Notes under the pieces: generated by a model
Seen by the model: only the letters and a program-made list of their open reading frames with translations
What the model was told of the DNA's origin: nothing
Databases searched by the model: none
In this document: positions 17,389 through 25,091 of the stretch, piece after piece
Layout of the letters: each line of letters starts with the position of its first letter
How positions within the stretch are numbered: position 1 is the stretch's first letter
Translations under genes and position numbers: made by a program
Assembly: GCF_018491765.1 (NCBI RefSeq)
Contig: NZ_JABWCU010000005.1
Coordinates: 278,985 to 342,984 of the forward strand
DNA length: 64,000 bases
Direction of reading: 5' to 3'
Source of the DNA: Novosphingobium profundi
GTDB lineage: Bacteria > Pseudomonadota > Alphaproteobacteria > Sphingomonadales > Sphingomonadaceae

Positions 17389-18063
17389 TCAGCGCCCCCG
17401 GCGGAGCTCGACGAGTTCGTAGGACGCCGCGATCATGCCCCAGTCCATGCGGATGAACAGCGCCTCGGGCCCGTGTACCCACAAGTCCGCAGGCTCCCAT
17501 TCGGGATGCCAGCGCAGCGCGTAGCGCGAGGTGGCGAACGTGCCGGCGGGAACCGTCACGGTCTCCTTGCCGCAATAGGCAACGTCGATCGCGGTGGGCA
17601 TGGCGTGGAGCCCTTCGTCGCCATTGGCCGAGACCGAATTGGCAATCCCGTGAACGGTGCAGTAGGTGCCCACCGCGTCGGTTCCGCGCGCGAGGGCAAC
17701 CAAGGCGTCGCCCACCAGCGGATGGAGGCCGAGGTAGGGCGTGCCGCCGGCAACGGGCTTGCGCTGCGAGAGGCGACCCAGCGCGGCGATCTCGCCTTCG
17801 CATTCCACCCCGTCCTCGTCGCACAGGAACAACGTCGTGCCCGCGCGTTCCTCGTGGCGCATCACCCGGCAGAAGGCGTCGCGCGGGCGCCCATCGGGGG
17901 CGAGCAACATCGAGACGTCGCGGGTGAGGCCGAACTCGTCCATTTCGCACAGCGCGCGCAGCGTGCGCCCACCTGCGCCATGGTCGATCATCTCGAACCA
18001 TTCGCGCCCGGTTTCCACACCCTTGCTGAGGTACCGGATGCGTCCGGAAACGAATTCACCCAC
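17389..18063 (-). CDS. Conserved hypothetical protein
   Basis: A 224-residue soluble protein without a signal peptide. I do not recognise a named family. It is rich in beta-forming segments with a lipocalin-like rhythm and conserved-looking patches: G-R-I-R-Y, H-G-I-A-N-S-V-S-A-N-G-D-E-G, V-P-A-G-T-F-A-T-S-R-Y and L-W-V-H-G-P. It lies 109 bases downstream of the HSL-type esterase on the same strand. A shared role with that enzyme, such as binding a small hydrophobic substrate, is a guess from position only. Confidence 0.7.
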   Translation of the reverse strand: MGEFVSGRIRYLSKGVETGREWFEMIDHGAGGRTLRALCEMDEFGLTRDVSMLLAPDGRPRDAFCRVMRHEERAGTTLFLCDEDGVECEGEIAALGRLSQRKPVAGGTPYLGLHPLVGDALVALARGTDAVGTYCTVHGIANSVSANGDEGLHAMPTAIDVAYCGKETVTVPAGTFATSRYALRWHPEWEPADLWVHGPEALFIRMDWGMIAASYELVELRRGR

Positions 18064-18172
18064 GTCGGCTTCTCCTTGGCTCTTCGCTGATCTGGCGCCG
18101 AGGATGGCACAGGTGCCTGCGTGGTGCGCGGCGTGATGCGCGCGCTATCCGAAAGGCGAAAGGGACGGGCGA

Positions 18173-19126
18173 TCAGCCCAGTTCGTGGGCGAGCCAGTCG
18201 CTCGCCTGTGCGATCGCCGTCTCGGCCAGCGAGGACATCGCGACGGCTTCCAGGAAGCTGTGCGTCGCACCTTCGTAGACGCGCGTTTCGACACGGGTGC
18301 CTGCCTCTTCCAGCTTTCGCGCCATCGCGAGGTTCTCGTCGAGCAGGACGTCGCATCTCGCCACGCATAGCCAGGCCGGGGGCAGGCCGGAGAGGTCGGC
18401 GAGCATGGGAATGGCGAGCGGATCGCGGCTGGGCGCAGGGCCGAGATAGGTGTCCCAGAACGCGGCCATCTCGGGTGCGGTCAGCATGTAGCGCTCGCCA
18501 TCGCCATAGCGCGCGTAGCTCGGGCGCTGGGCGCGGTCGAAGGCGCCGTAGTTGAGCAGCAGTGCGCGCGGCAGGACCTTGCCGGCATCGCGGCGCATCA
18601 ACGTCGCGGACAGGGTCAGGTTGGCGCCCGCACTGTCGCCGCCAATCGCGAGGCGCGCCGGATCGAGACCATGCGCGGGGCCCTCGGCGTCGAGCCAGTC
18701 GAGAACCGCGGCGACGTCTTCGAGCGCGGCGGGGAAGGGGTGTTCGGGCGCGAGGCGGTAGTCGACCCCGAGCACCGCCACTCCCGCGCGTGCGGCGTAT
18801 TCGCGCATCAGCCGGTCGTGCGTGTCGATCGAGAACAGCGACCAACCCCCACCGTGGAGGTAGACCAGCACCGGCAGCGCCGGATCGGCACTGGGCCGGT
18901 GAATGCGCACGCGGATGGCATCGGGGCCGATCCGCAGGTCTTCGCTGGCGTGCATGACCGGCCCGCCGCTGCGCCAGGGCTCGCGCTGGCGCTCGCAGAT
19001 GGCGCGCAACTCCACGACATCGATCCCCGGACCCGCGCCCAACCTGCGCGAGGCGGCGAACATGCGCGAAAGCCAGTCGCGCACTTCGGGATCGACGTCG
19101 TCGTCGGGAAATACGGGTTGGGTCAT
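18173..19126 (-). CDS. HSL-family alpha/beta-hydrolase (esterase/lipase)
   Basis: A 317-residue esterase of the hormone-sensitive-lipase group. The oxyanion motif is H-G-G-G-W, the nucleophile sits in G-D-S-A-G, the acid is in C-D-V-L-L-D-E and the histidine in G-A-T-H-S-F. No signal peptide is seen, so it is cytoplasmic. ATG 19126 starts at M-T-Q-P; ten further residues upstream are possible but lack support. It follows the TonB receptor gene after an 84-bp gap containing a strong hairpin. If co-expressed, it could open an ester or lactone bond in the imported ligand, as ferric-siderophore esterases do. Confidence 0.87.
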   Translation of the reverse strand: MTQPVFPDDDVDPEVRDWLSRMFAASRRLGAGPGIDVVELRAICERQREPWRSGGPVMHASEDLRIGPDAIRVRIHRPSADPALPVLVYLHGGGWSLFSIDTHDRLMREYAARAGVAVLGVDYRLAPEHPFPAALEDVAAVLDWLDAEGPAHGLDPARLAIGGDSAGANLTLSATLMRRDAGKVLPRALLLNYGAFDRAQRPSYARYGDGERYMLTAPEMAAFWDTYLGPAPSRDPLAIPMLADLSGLPPAWLCVARCDVLLDENLAMARKLEEAGTRVETRVYEGATHSFLEAVAMSSLAETAIAQASDWLAHELG

Positions 19127-19153
19127 CGGCAAAGCGGGTCCTTGCTGGCAGCA

Positions 19154-19198
19154 CACGCGGAGCGAATCCGACCGGGCCGGCCGGCCTCGCTCCGCGTG
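19154..19198 (-). terminator. Strong hairpin after the TonB receptor gene
   Basis: A 12-bp perfect inverted repeat (CACGCGGAGCGA / TCGCTCCGCGTG) with a 21-bp GC-rich loop lies 13 bases after the receptor stop on the minus strand. There is no T run, so it may attenuate or protect the message rather than fully end it before the esterase gene. Confidence 0.5.
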
Positions 19199-19210
19199 CG
19201 CAGGGATCGA

Positions 19211-21364
19211 TCAGAAGTCGGCGGAGACCGACGCCTTGAAGGTACGCGGCTGGCCCTGCAGGACGGCCGAGGAGAAGCTGTCGAAGGCCGAGGCCCAGTA
19301 GGCCTTGTCGGCGATGTTATCGACGTTGAAGCGCAAGGTGACCGGCACCTCGCCCGCCGCGAAGACATAGCGCGCGCCGGCGTTGAAGATCGTCCAGCTC
19401 GGCAGCTTCAGCGTGTTGGCGGCGTCCACCCACTGCTCGCCGGTGTAGGTCACGCGGCCGGTGAGAGTGAAGCCGGGGAGCGGGGTGTCCCATTCCAGAT
19501 TGGCGTTCGCGGTCCAGTCGGGCACGCCCTTGGGGGTGGTCCCGGCCAGCGCGTCGGTCGAATCGCGCAGCGTGGTGTCGACGTGGCTGACGCCCGAAAT
19601 CAGGCGCAGGCCCGGCACGATCTCGCCGTTCAAGGTGAATTCCACGCCCTGGTTTCGCTGCGTGCCGTTGATCGCGTAGACCAGCGTGTCGGCGTCGGTG
19701 TAACCGTAGGGCTTGTCGATCTGGTACCAGGCGAGGCTCGCGAACATCGGCCCGACCTTGACCTTGCCGCCTACCTCGTACTGGGTCGAGACATAGGGCG
19801 GGAACACGTCGCCGTAATTGGTTGCGCCGAAGCCCGCGGTCGGGCCCTGCTGGAGCGATTCGATGCGGTTGGCGTAGAGCGAGAGCCCGTCCACCGGCTT
19901 GACCACGACACCGATCACGGGCGTGATCTTGTCGAGTTCCTGCGATCCGGTGAAGGCGCCGCCATAGGCCGAATAGCTCTTCGTCTCCAGCTTTTGCAGG
20001 CGCAGGCCGCCGGTTACGAGGATGCGCTCGTCCCACAGGCCCACGGTGTCCGAGGCGAAGGCCGAGAACGTGGAGATCTTCGAGATCGGGTAGGGATCGT
20101 CGAGATCGCCGCCCACCAGCAGCGAGGCAGGCAGGTCGATCTGCTCGACATCGTAGTAGTTGGCCGGCACGCCGGCATAACTGGTGTCGGTGCCGTAGCG
20201 GAAATCGTAGGCGTTGCGGTTGACCTGCCAGCTGGCGTTGGCGCCGAACACGATTTCCTGCGTCACCTCGCTGCCCAGCTTGACGCGCGCGCCGGTCTCG
20301 ACCGCTTCGTTGTTGTCGGTGCGCGGCACGTAGAGCGCGGTCAGGTGGCCATCGCCGGTCTCGGCGTCATCGAGGCGGAAACCGCCATAGATGCCTTGCT
20401 CGGAGCCATCGCGTGCGCCCGCCTTGAACCATACGGTCGCGTTGGGGGCGAAGTCGTATTCCGCGTTGAAAACGCCGAACAGGTCGCGCAGGTCGGTGTA
20501 GGTGTAGTCTTGCGCGAAGTTGTAGCTCGACGAGGGAATCTCGGGCAGTTCGCTGGTGTAGAGCGTCAGCTTGGGGCGCAAGTGGTCGACGCGCATCTTC
20601 TGGTAGGCGACATCGAGGCTCAGGCGCACGGGGCCCGAGTTCCAGTCGAGCCCGACACCCAGGACCTGCGTCTTGCGGTCCTCGCGGTCGATGCCGGTCT
20701 GGCCATCCTGGTAGTTGCCGTTGATGCGCACGCCGAAGTCGCCGAAACGGCGCGCGACGTCGAAACTGCCGCCAAAGTGCGAATCCGAGGTGTAGCCCAG
20801 GGTTACGCGGTTGAGGTCTTCGTTGCCCGCGTGCTTGAGGAGCAGGTTGACGCTGCCGCCAAGACCCGAGCCGCCGGGCGCCGCGCCGTTGAGGAAGGCC
20901 GAAGACCCGTTGAGCACCTGCACCTGTTCGAACAGCTCGGGCGCGATCAGCTGGCGCGGGGTGATGCCGTAGAGGCCGTTGAGGCCGACGTCGTCGCCGT
21001 AGAGCTCGAAGCCGCGGATCACGAAGCTCTCGGCCGCGTTGCCGTAGCCGTAGGTGGTGCGCACCGTGGGGTCGTTCTCGAGCACTTCGCCGAGCGAACG
21101 GGGCTGCTGGTTGAGGATCAGCGTCTCGTCGAAGCTGCGCAGGTTGAAGGGCAGGTCTTCGGCCGCCTTGGTCCCCAACACGCCCGCCGAGCCGCCGTTC
21201 TCGACATGGGTGGCGTTCTCGCGCTGGGCGGTGACGACGATGTCCTGCGCGCTCTTCGTCTCTTGCGCAAAGGCTGGCGCGGCGCCGAACGCAAGAATGG
21301 CGGCGAGCCCGATCCGGCTGGCGTCGCCAAGCTGGCCCAGCGTGCGCGTGGAAGTGGTCGGCAT
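19211..21364 (-). CDS. TonB-dependent siderophore-type outer-membrane receptor
   Basis: A 717-residue ferric-siderophore-like receptor. A signal peptide ends at A-P-A-F-A, then a TonB-box-like D-I-V-V-T-A. The plug domain has V-I-R-G-F-E-L-Y-G-D, E-Q-V-Q-V-L-N-G-S-S-A and G-G-S-V-N-L-L-L-K. The 22-strand barrel ends in V-S-A-D-F. ATG 21364 was chosen because GAGGG lies 8 bases ahead of it; ATG 21379 is in frame upstream. Partners downstream (esterase) and across the MocR gene (PaiB-like FMN protein, PepSY membrane protein) fit an iron-chelate uptake and reduction set. The ligand is unknown. Confidence 0.9.
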   Translation of the reverse strand: MPTTSTRTLGQLGDASRIGLAAILAFGAAPAFAQETKSAQDIVVTAQRENATHVENGGSAGVLGTKAAEDLPFNLRSFDETLILNQQPRSLGEVLENDPTVRTTYGYGNAAESFVIRGFELYGDDVGLNGLYGITPRQLIAPELFEQVQVLNGSSAFLNGAAPGGSGLGGSVNLLLKHAGNEDLNRVTLGYTSDSHFGGSFDVARRFGDFGVRINGNYQDGQTGIDREDRKTQVLGVGLDWNSGPVRLSLDVAYQKMRVDHLRPKLTLYTSELPEIPSSSYNFAQDYTYTDLRDLFGVFNAEYDFAPNATVWFKAGARDGSEQGIYGGFRLDDAETGDGHLTALYVPRTDNNEAVETGARVKLGSEVTQEIVFGANASWQVNRNAYDFRYGTDTSYAGVPANYYDVEQIDLPASLLVGGDLDDPYPISKISTFSAFASDTVGLWDERILVTGGLRLQKLETKSYSAYGGAFTGSQELDKITPVIGVVVKPVDGLSLYANRIESLQQGPTAGFGATNYGDVFPPYVSTQYEVGGKVKVGPMFASLAWYQIDKPYGYTDADTLVYAINGTQRNQGVEFTLNGEIVPGLRLISGVSHVDTTLRDSTDALAGTTPKGVPDWTANANLEWDTPLPGFTLTGRVTYTGEQWVDAANTLKLPSWTIFNAGARYVFAAGEVPVTLRFNVDNIADKAYWASAFDSFSSAVLQGQPRTFKASVSADF

Positions 21365-21453
21365 GGTTTGATCCCTCATCTGGGCACCCCCTGTGGTGCA
21401 AACGGCTGCAGCGCCGGGTGTCTCCCCCCGGAGTCCCGTCATGGCACGCAGAC

Positions 21454-21471
21454 TGGACAAGCACTAGTCCA
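21454..21471. promoter_or_regulatory. Inverted repeat upstream of the TonB receptor gene
   Basis: TGGAC-N8-GTCCA, a perfect 5-bp inverted repeat, lies about 90 bases before the receptor start, in the 229-bp gap to the MocR stop. The same TGGAC and GTCCA arms recur, 33 bp apart, at 23104-23108 and 23142-23146 before the MocR gene. It is a candidate MocR operator. Confidence 0.35.
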
Positions 21472-21593
21472 TGCGAAACATCCAGTTTGCGACGTTCTGG
21501 GGGGCCAAGTGCCTCTCGTTCGGCGGGGCGCCCGTCGACCCGGTGCCCTCCGGACCGGCCGGTCGGGGCATATCGCCTGCGTTCAAGCGGGAG

Positions 21594-23057
21594 CTATCCG
21601 TGCACGGCGGCCGCGAGCGTGGCGATGGCCCGGCGCGCCTCGCTCGCATCGAGGCTGGCGAAGCCGAGACGAAGGCCCTTCTGCGCGCTTTCGCGGCTCA
21701 TGAAGGAGCGGTGGCTGGCAAAGCGCAAGCCCGCCGCACGCGCGCGCTCCTCGATCGCGTCGAGGTCACCAGCGAAGCGGACCCAGAAGGCGAGACCGCC
21801 ATCGGGCAGGGTGAACTGCGCCGCGCCGGCCAGTTCCTCCTCGAGCAGCGCGGCAAAGGCGCTGCGACGTTCGGCGTAGACCCGCCAGGCCTTGCGCGCG
21901 TGGCGGCGCACCTCGCCGCTCTCGATGAGGTCGGCGCAGGTCTCCTCGGTCACGGTGTTGCCCATGCCGTCGGTCAGCGAGACGCGGTGCGCAATCGCGG
22001 CGATCACCGGCTCGGGCGCGGCGAGATAGCCGATGCGCAGCGCGGGCAGGAGCAGCTTGGACATCGAGCCGAGATAGATCACCTGTCCCGGCGCGTAACC
22101 GGCCATGGGCAAGAGCGGCTGCGACTGGAAGTGGAACTCGTGGTCGTAGTCGTCCTCGATGATGGCGACGCCGAACTGACGCGCGACGTCGAGCACCTGG
22201 AGGCGACGTTCGGGGCGCAGCGCGACCGTTGTCGGGAACTGGTGGTGCGGCGTGAGGAACACCGCGCGCACCGCATGGCGCCGGCACGCGGCAACCATTT
22301 CGGCGACGTCGATCCCTTCCTCGTCGAGCCCGACCGGGATCACCACCCCGCCGAGGGCACGGATCGCGGCGACGGCAGGTTCGTAAGTCAGTTCCTCGAC
22401 GATCACCGCGTCGCCCGGGCGGATCAGCACCTGCAGCGCGAGGAACAGGCCGTTCTGGCTGCCCCGCGTGATGCAGATGTTGTCGCAAGTGAACGGGAGC
22501 CCGCGCTGCGAGCGCAGCATCTCGGCAATCTGTTCGCGTAGCCGCTCGGTCCCGCGCGGGTCGCGGTATTGCAGGCGGTTCCCGCGCGAGGCGCGCTGGA
22601 CCGCCGCGCGATAGGCGCGCGCGAGCTGGTCGGCGGGGAACAGGCGACCATCGGGCGCCCCTTCGTCGAGCTTGATCCCGGCACCGCCAGGCAGCGCCAA
22701 CGGCCGCGCGGGCGGCGGCGTGAAGCGGTACTGCGGCTCGTCGTCGAGCAGGGCGGGCATGGCCGCGCTGGGCGCAGGTGTCGGCGACTTGGGCAGGGCG
22801 CGCGAGACGACGGTGCCGCGCGTGCCTTCGGTCGAAAGCCAGCCTTGCGCGATCAGGTCCTCGTAGGCGAGCACCACGGTCTTGCGGTTGACCCCGAGCG
22901 CCGCGGCAAGGTCACGGCTGCTCGGCAGGAAGGTGCCCGAAGGCAGCCGCCCGGTCTCGATGTCGCGGATGAGCGCGTGGACGATCTGCATGTACATCGG
23001 CGCTTCGCGTCCGGCATCGATTCGTTCTCCGAGCGAGATCTGCCAGGGGCGAAGCAT
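21594..23057 (-). CDS. MocR-family transcriptional regulator (GntR HTH + aminotransferase-like)
   Basis: A 487-residue regulator. The N-terminal GntR winged helix has Y-M-Q-I-V-H-A-L, G-T-F-L-P-S-S-R-D-L-A and V-N-R-K-T-V-V-L-A-Y. A linker leads to a fold-type-I aminotransferase-like domain with the PLP lysine in S-M-S-K-L-L-L-P and phosphate-binding R-I-G-Y. Start ATG 23057 has AGGA nine bases upstream. Two more in-frame ATGs (23111, 23147) lie in what looks like its promoter (TTGACG at 23125-23120), so the shorter start is preferred. It is divergent from the PaiB-like gene and probably controls it, the PepSY gene and perhaps the TonB receptor. Confidence 0.9.
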   Translation of the reverse strand: MLRPWQISLGERIDAGREAPMYMQIVHALIRDIETGRLPSGTFLPSSRDLAAALGVNRKTVVLAYEDLIAQGWLSTEGTRGTVVSRALPKSPTPAPSAAMPALLDDEPQYRFTPPPARPLALPGGAGIKLDEGAPDGRLFPADQLARAYRAAVQRASRGNRLQYRDPRGTERLREQIAEMLRSQRGLPFTCDNICITRGSQNGLFLALQVLIRPGDAVIVEELTYEPAVAAIRALGGVVIPVGLDEEGIDVAEMVAACRRHAVRAVFLTPHHQFPTTVALRPERRLQVLDVARQFGVAIIEDDYDHEFHFQSQPLLPMAGYAPGQVIYLGSMSKLLLPALRIGYLAAPEPVIAAIAHRVSLTDGMGNTVTEETCADLIESGEVRRHARKAWRVYAERRSAFAALLEEELAGAAQFTLPDGGLAFWVRFAGDLDAIEERARAAGLRFASHRSFMSRESAQKGLRLGFASLDASEARRAIATLAAAVHG

Positions 23058-23096
23058 GGGCGGTGTCCTGTATCGGGAAAGTGGAGTGGGGCGCGA

Positions 23097-23125
23097 AATG
23101 TCTTGGACCATGGTATTAACGTCAA
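23097..23125 (-). promoter_or_regulatory. Probable promoter of the MocR gene
   Basis: Reading the minus strand, TTGACG (23125-23120) and GACATT (23102-23097) are 17 bp apart. They lie between the upstream ATGs and the preferred start at 23057, with TGGAC/GTCCA arms close by on both sides, compatible with autoregulation. Confidence 0.4.
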
Positions 23126-23247
23126 TTGGTTCTTGTCTAGGGTCCATCTCGCCGCAATCCTGTCACTCTCGATCCGGCACCTCTCGTGGAAGACGAAGGG
23201 GGCCGGTCCCATCCCTTGCGCGCAGGCCCGGCCTGCAGGAACGTGCC

Positions 23248-23892
23248 ATGCTCAACCCCAAGTTCGCCCGATACGGCGCCGAGGATCTGCGCCGCCTGAT
23301 CGCGGATTACCCCATGGCCTGGGTCCTGGCGCCGGGCGCGCCGATCGAGACGGCGACGCTGCTGCCACTGCTCGGATCCTACGACGCCGATGGCCGGTTG
23401 ACGGGCCTCGTCGGCCACATGGTCCGCCGCCGCGAACTCTTGGCCCGGCTCTCGCAAGACCCCCGCGTCCAGGTCCTGTTCACGGGGCCTCAGGGCTACG
23501 TTTCGCCCGAGCACGCCGGGCGGCGCAACTGGGGGCCGACCTGGAACTACGCCGCGCTGCGCATCGAGGCGCAGGTGCGCTTCGATGCGGCGCTGACCGG
23601 ACCCGCGATCGCGCAGCTGGTCGATCAGTGCGAGAAGGGGCGCGGCGCGCCCTGGACGAGCGAGGAACTCGGGAGCCGCTACACCGGCATGCTCGAGGCG
23701 GTGATCGGCTTCGAGATGACGGTCACCGCGCTCGACGCGACGTTCAAGCTGGCGCAGGATGAGGATGACGCGGTGCTGGCAAACCTCGTCGAGGCTCACC
23801 CCGATCCGGCGCTGCGCACGTGGATGCGCGCGCTCAACGCGGACCGCCTCGCACCGGATATGGGGCGGACGGAGCACGGGAACGCGACTTGA
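23248..23892 (+). CDS. PaiB-type FMN-binding protein
   Basis: A 214-residue FMN_bind_2 protein of the PaiB family, often annotated as a negative transcriptional regulator although it has a flavin-reductase-like split barrel. Matching runs are the N-terminal M-L-N-P-K-F, L-I-A-D-Y-P-M-A-W-V, G-H-M-V-R-R, V-L-F-T-G-P-Q-G-Y-V-S-P and P-T-W-N-Y-A-A. ATG 23248 has AGGA seven bases upstream. The following PepSY membrane gene starts 17 bases after its stop. A flavin protein with a PepSY reductase-like membrane protein suggests electron transfer in iron acquisition, which is inference. Confidence 0.88.
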   Translation: MLNPKFARYGAEDLRRLIADYPMAWVLAPGAPIETATLLPLLGSYDADGRLTGLVGHMVRRRELLARLSQDPRVQVLFTGPQGYVSPEHAGRRNWGPTWNYAALRIEAQVRFDAALTGPAIAQLVDQCEKGRGAPWTSEELGSRYTGMLEAVIGFEMTVTALDATFKLAQDEDDAVLANLVEAHPDPALRTWMRALNADRLAPDMGRTEHGNAT

Positions 23893-23909
23893 GGAAGGGA
23901 CGAGAAGCG

Positions 23910-25091
23910 ATGACGGGGCGCGAATTCTGGATGGCGGTGCACCGCTATTCGGGCCTTGCCATTCTCGTTTTCCTCGGCTTCGCGGCGTTGACCGGATCGC
24001 TGCTCGTGCAGATGCACCCGCTCGACCGATGGCTCAACGCCGATCTCTTCGCGCAGGAACGTGCGCCCACCGCGCCGTCGGTGGCGCCGCTCGTTGCCGC
24101 GTTCGTCCGCACCCATCCCGAGTTCGCCGTGCGCTCCTTCCCGCTGACGGTCGCCGCCGATGCGCGCATTCCGGTAAAAGTCGAGGCGGGTGAGGGCGCG
24201 GCCGGCGTGGACCAGGTCTTCCTCGACCGGACCACCGGGGCACTGGCCGGCACGCGCTCGACCCGGGCCGCCTTCACCCGGCGCGGGGCCGCCGAACTGC
24301 TTCACGATGTCCATTACACGCTGCTGATGGGAACGGGCGGGCGCTGGTTCATGGGGGCGATGGCGCTCGTCTGGCTGATCGGCAATCTCGTCGGCGTCTA
24401 TCTGACCTTGCCCGAACGCGGAGCCTTCTGGGCGCAGTGGAAGCGCAGCTGGCGCTTCAGCTTCAAGAGCGTGTTCGCGCGCCAGATGCTCGATTTCCAC
24501 CGCGCTTCGGGCTTGTGGCTGCTGCTTCCGCTGACCTTGCTGGCGTTGACCTCGGTCTGCCTCAATTTCTTTTCCGAGGGTTATGGCCCGCTGGTCGAGC
24601 GCCTCGTGCCCGAGCGTGCGCAGCCGCTGCCCGCCAGTCCGGCGACAGGGCCGCTCGATTTCCCGAAGGCGGTCGCGGCCGCGCGGGAGGTGGAGCAGGG
24701 GCTTCGCGGGCACTGGCGACCCGCGAGCGTCATCAACGATTTAAATCACGGGCGGATCGGCGTGACGCTGACCGAGAGCGGGACCCTGTCCTACGATGAT
24801 CTCGGGCCGATCTACCTCTATTTCGAGGCTGCGAGCGGCCGTCTCGTCGAAGTCGACGATCCCTATCACGGCAATGCCAACCTGGCGATGTACCGCTGGC
24901 TCTATCCCGTCCACAGCGGCCATGTCGCAGGGGTGGCGAGCGAGATCGCGGTGTTCCTGCTGGGGCTGGTCGTCTTCGCGATGTGCGTGACGGGGATCTA
25001 CCTGTGGTGGAAGAAGCGGCCGGGCCGTCTCCGGCAACGCCGGCGGCGCAAGGCAGGTCCGAGGGGCAGGCCCGAGGGGAGCATGACGTGA
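23910..25091 (+). CDS. PepSY-associated transmembrane protein
   Basis: A 393-residue PepSY_TM protein of the PiuB-like group linked to siderophore iron release. Four membrane helices are visible: about 10-32, 140-162, 190-212 and 340-365. Histidine-bearing helices include V-H-R-Y-S-G-L and D-F-H-R-A-S-G-L-W, with L-L-H-D-V-H-Y-T and P-V-H-S-G-H in loops, compatible with haem or metal binding. The C-terminal tail is very basic. Start ATG 23910 lies 17 bases after the PaiB-like stop; its own stop overlaps the next start (GTGA). Likely role: inner-membrane ferric-chelate reduction. Confidence 0.87.
   Translation: MTGREFWMAVHRYSGLAILVFLGFAALTGSLLVQMHPLDRWLNADLFAQERAPTAPSVAPLVAAFVRTHPEFAVRSFPLTVAADARIPVKVEAGEGAAGVDQVFLDRTTGALAGTRSTRAAFTRRGAAELLHDVHYTLLMGTGGRWFMGAMALVWLIGNLVGVYLTLPERGAFWAQWKRSWRFSFKSVFARQMLDFHRASGLWLLLPLTLLALTSVCLNFFSEGYGPLVERLVPERAQPLPASPATGPLDFPKAVAAAREVEQGLRGHWRPASVINDLNHGRIGVTLTESGTLSYDDLGPIYLYFEAASGRLVEVDDPYHGNANLAMYRWLYPVHSGHVAGVASEIAVFLLGLVVFAMCVTGIYLWWKKRPGRLRQRRRRKAGPRGRPEGSMT

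Noticed and set aside
21380..21593. Cobalamin riboswitch before the TonB receptor
   Set aside because: A GGGGGGAGACACCCGGC-like run vaguely recalls a B12 box, but the core AGCCAGGAGACC sequence and the rest of the fold are missing.
18671..21703. Plus-strand open frame of 1010 codons
   Set aside because: It lies opposite the esterase and TonB receptor genes, has no motif and no ribosome-binding site, while the minus strand gives two clear proteins.
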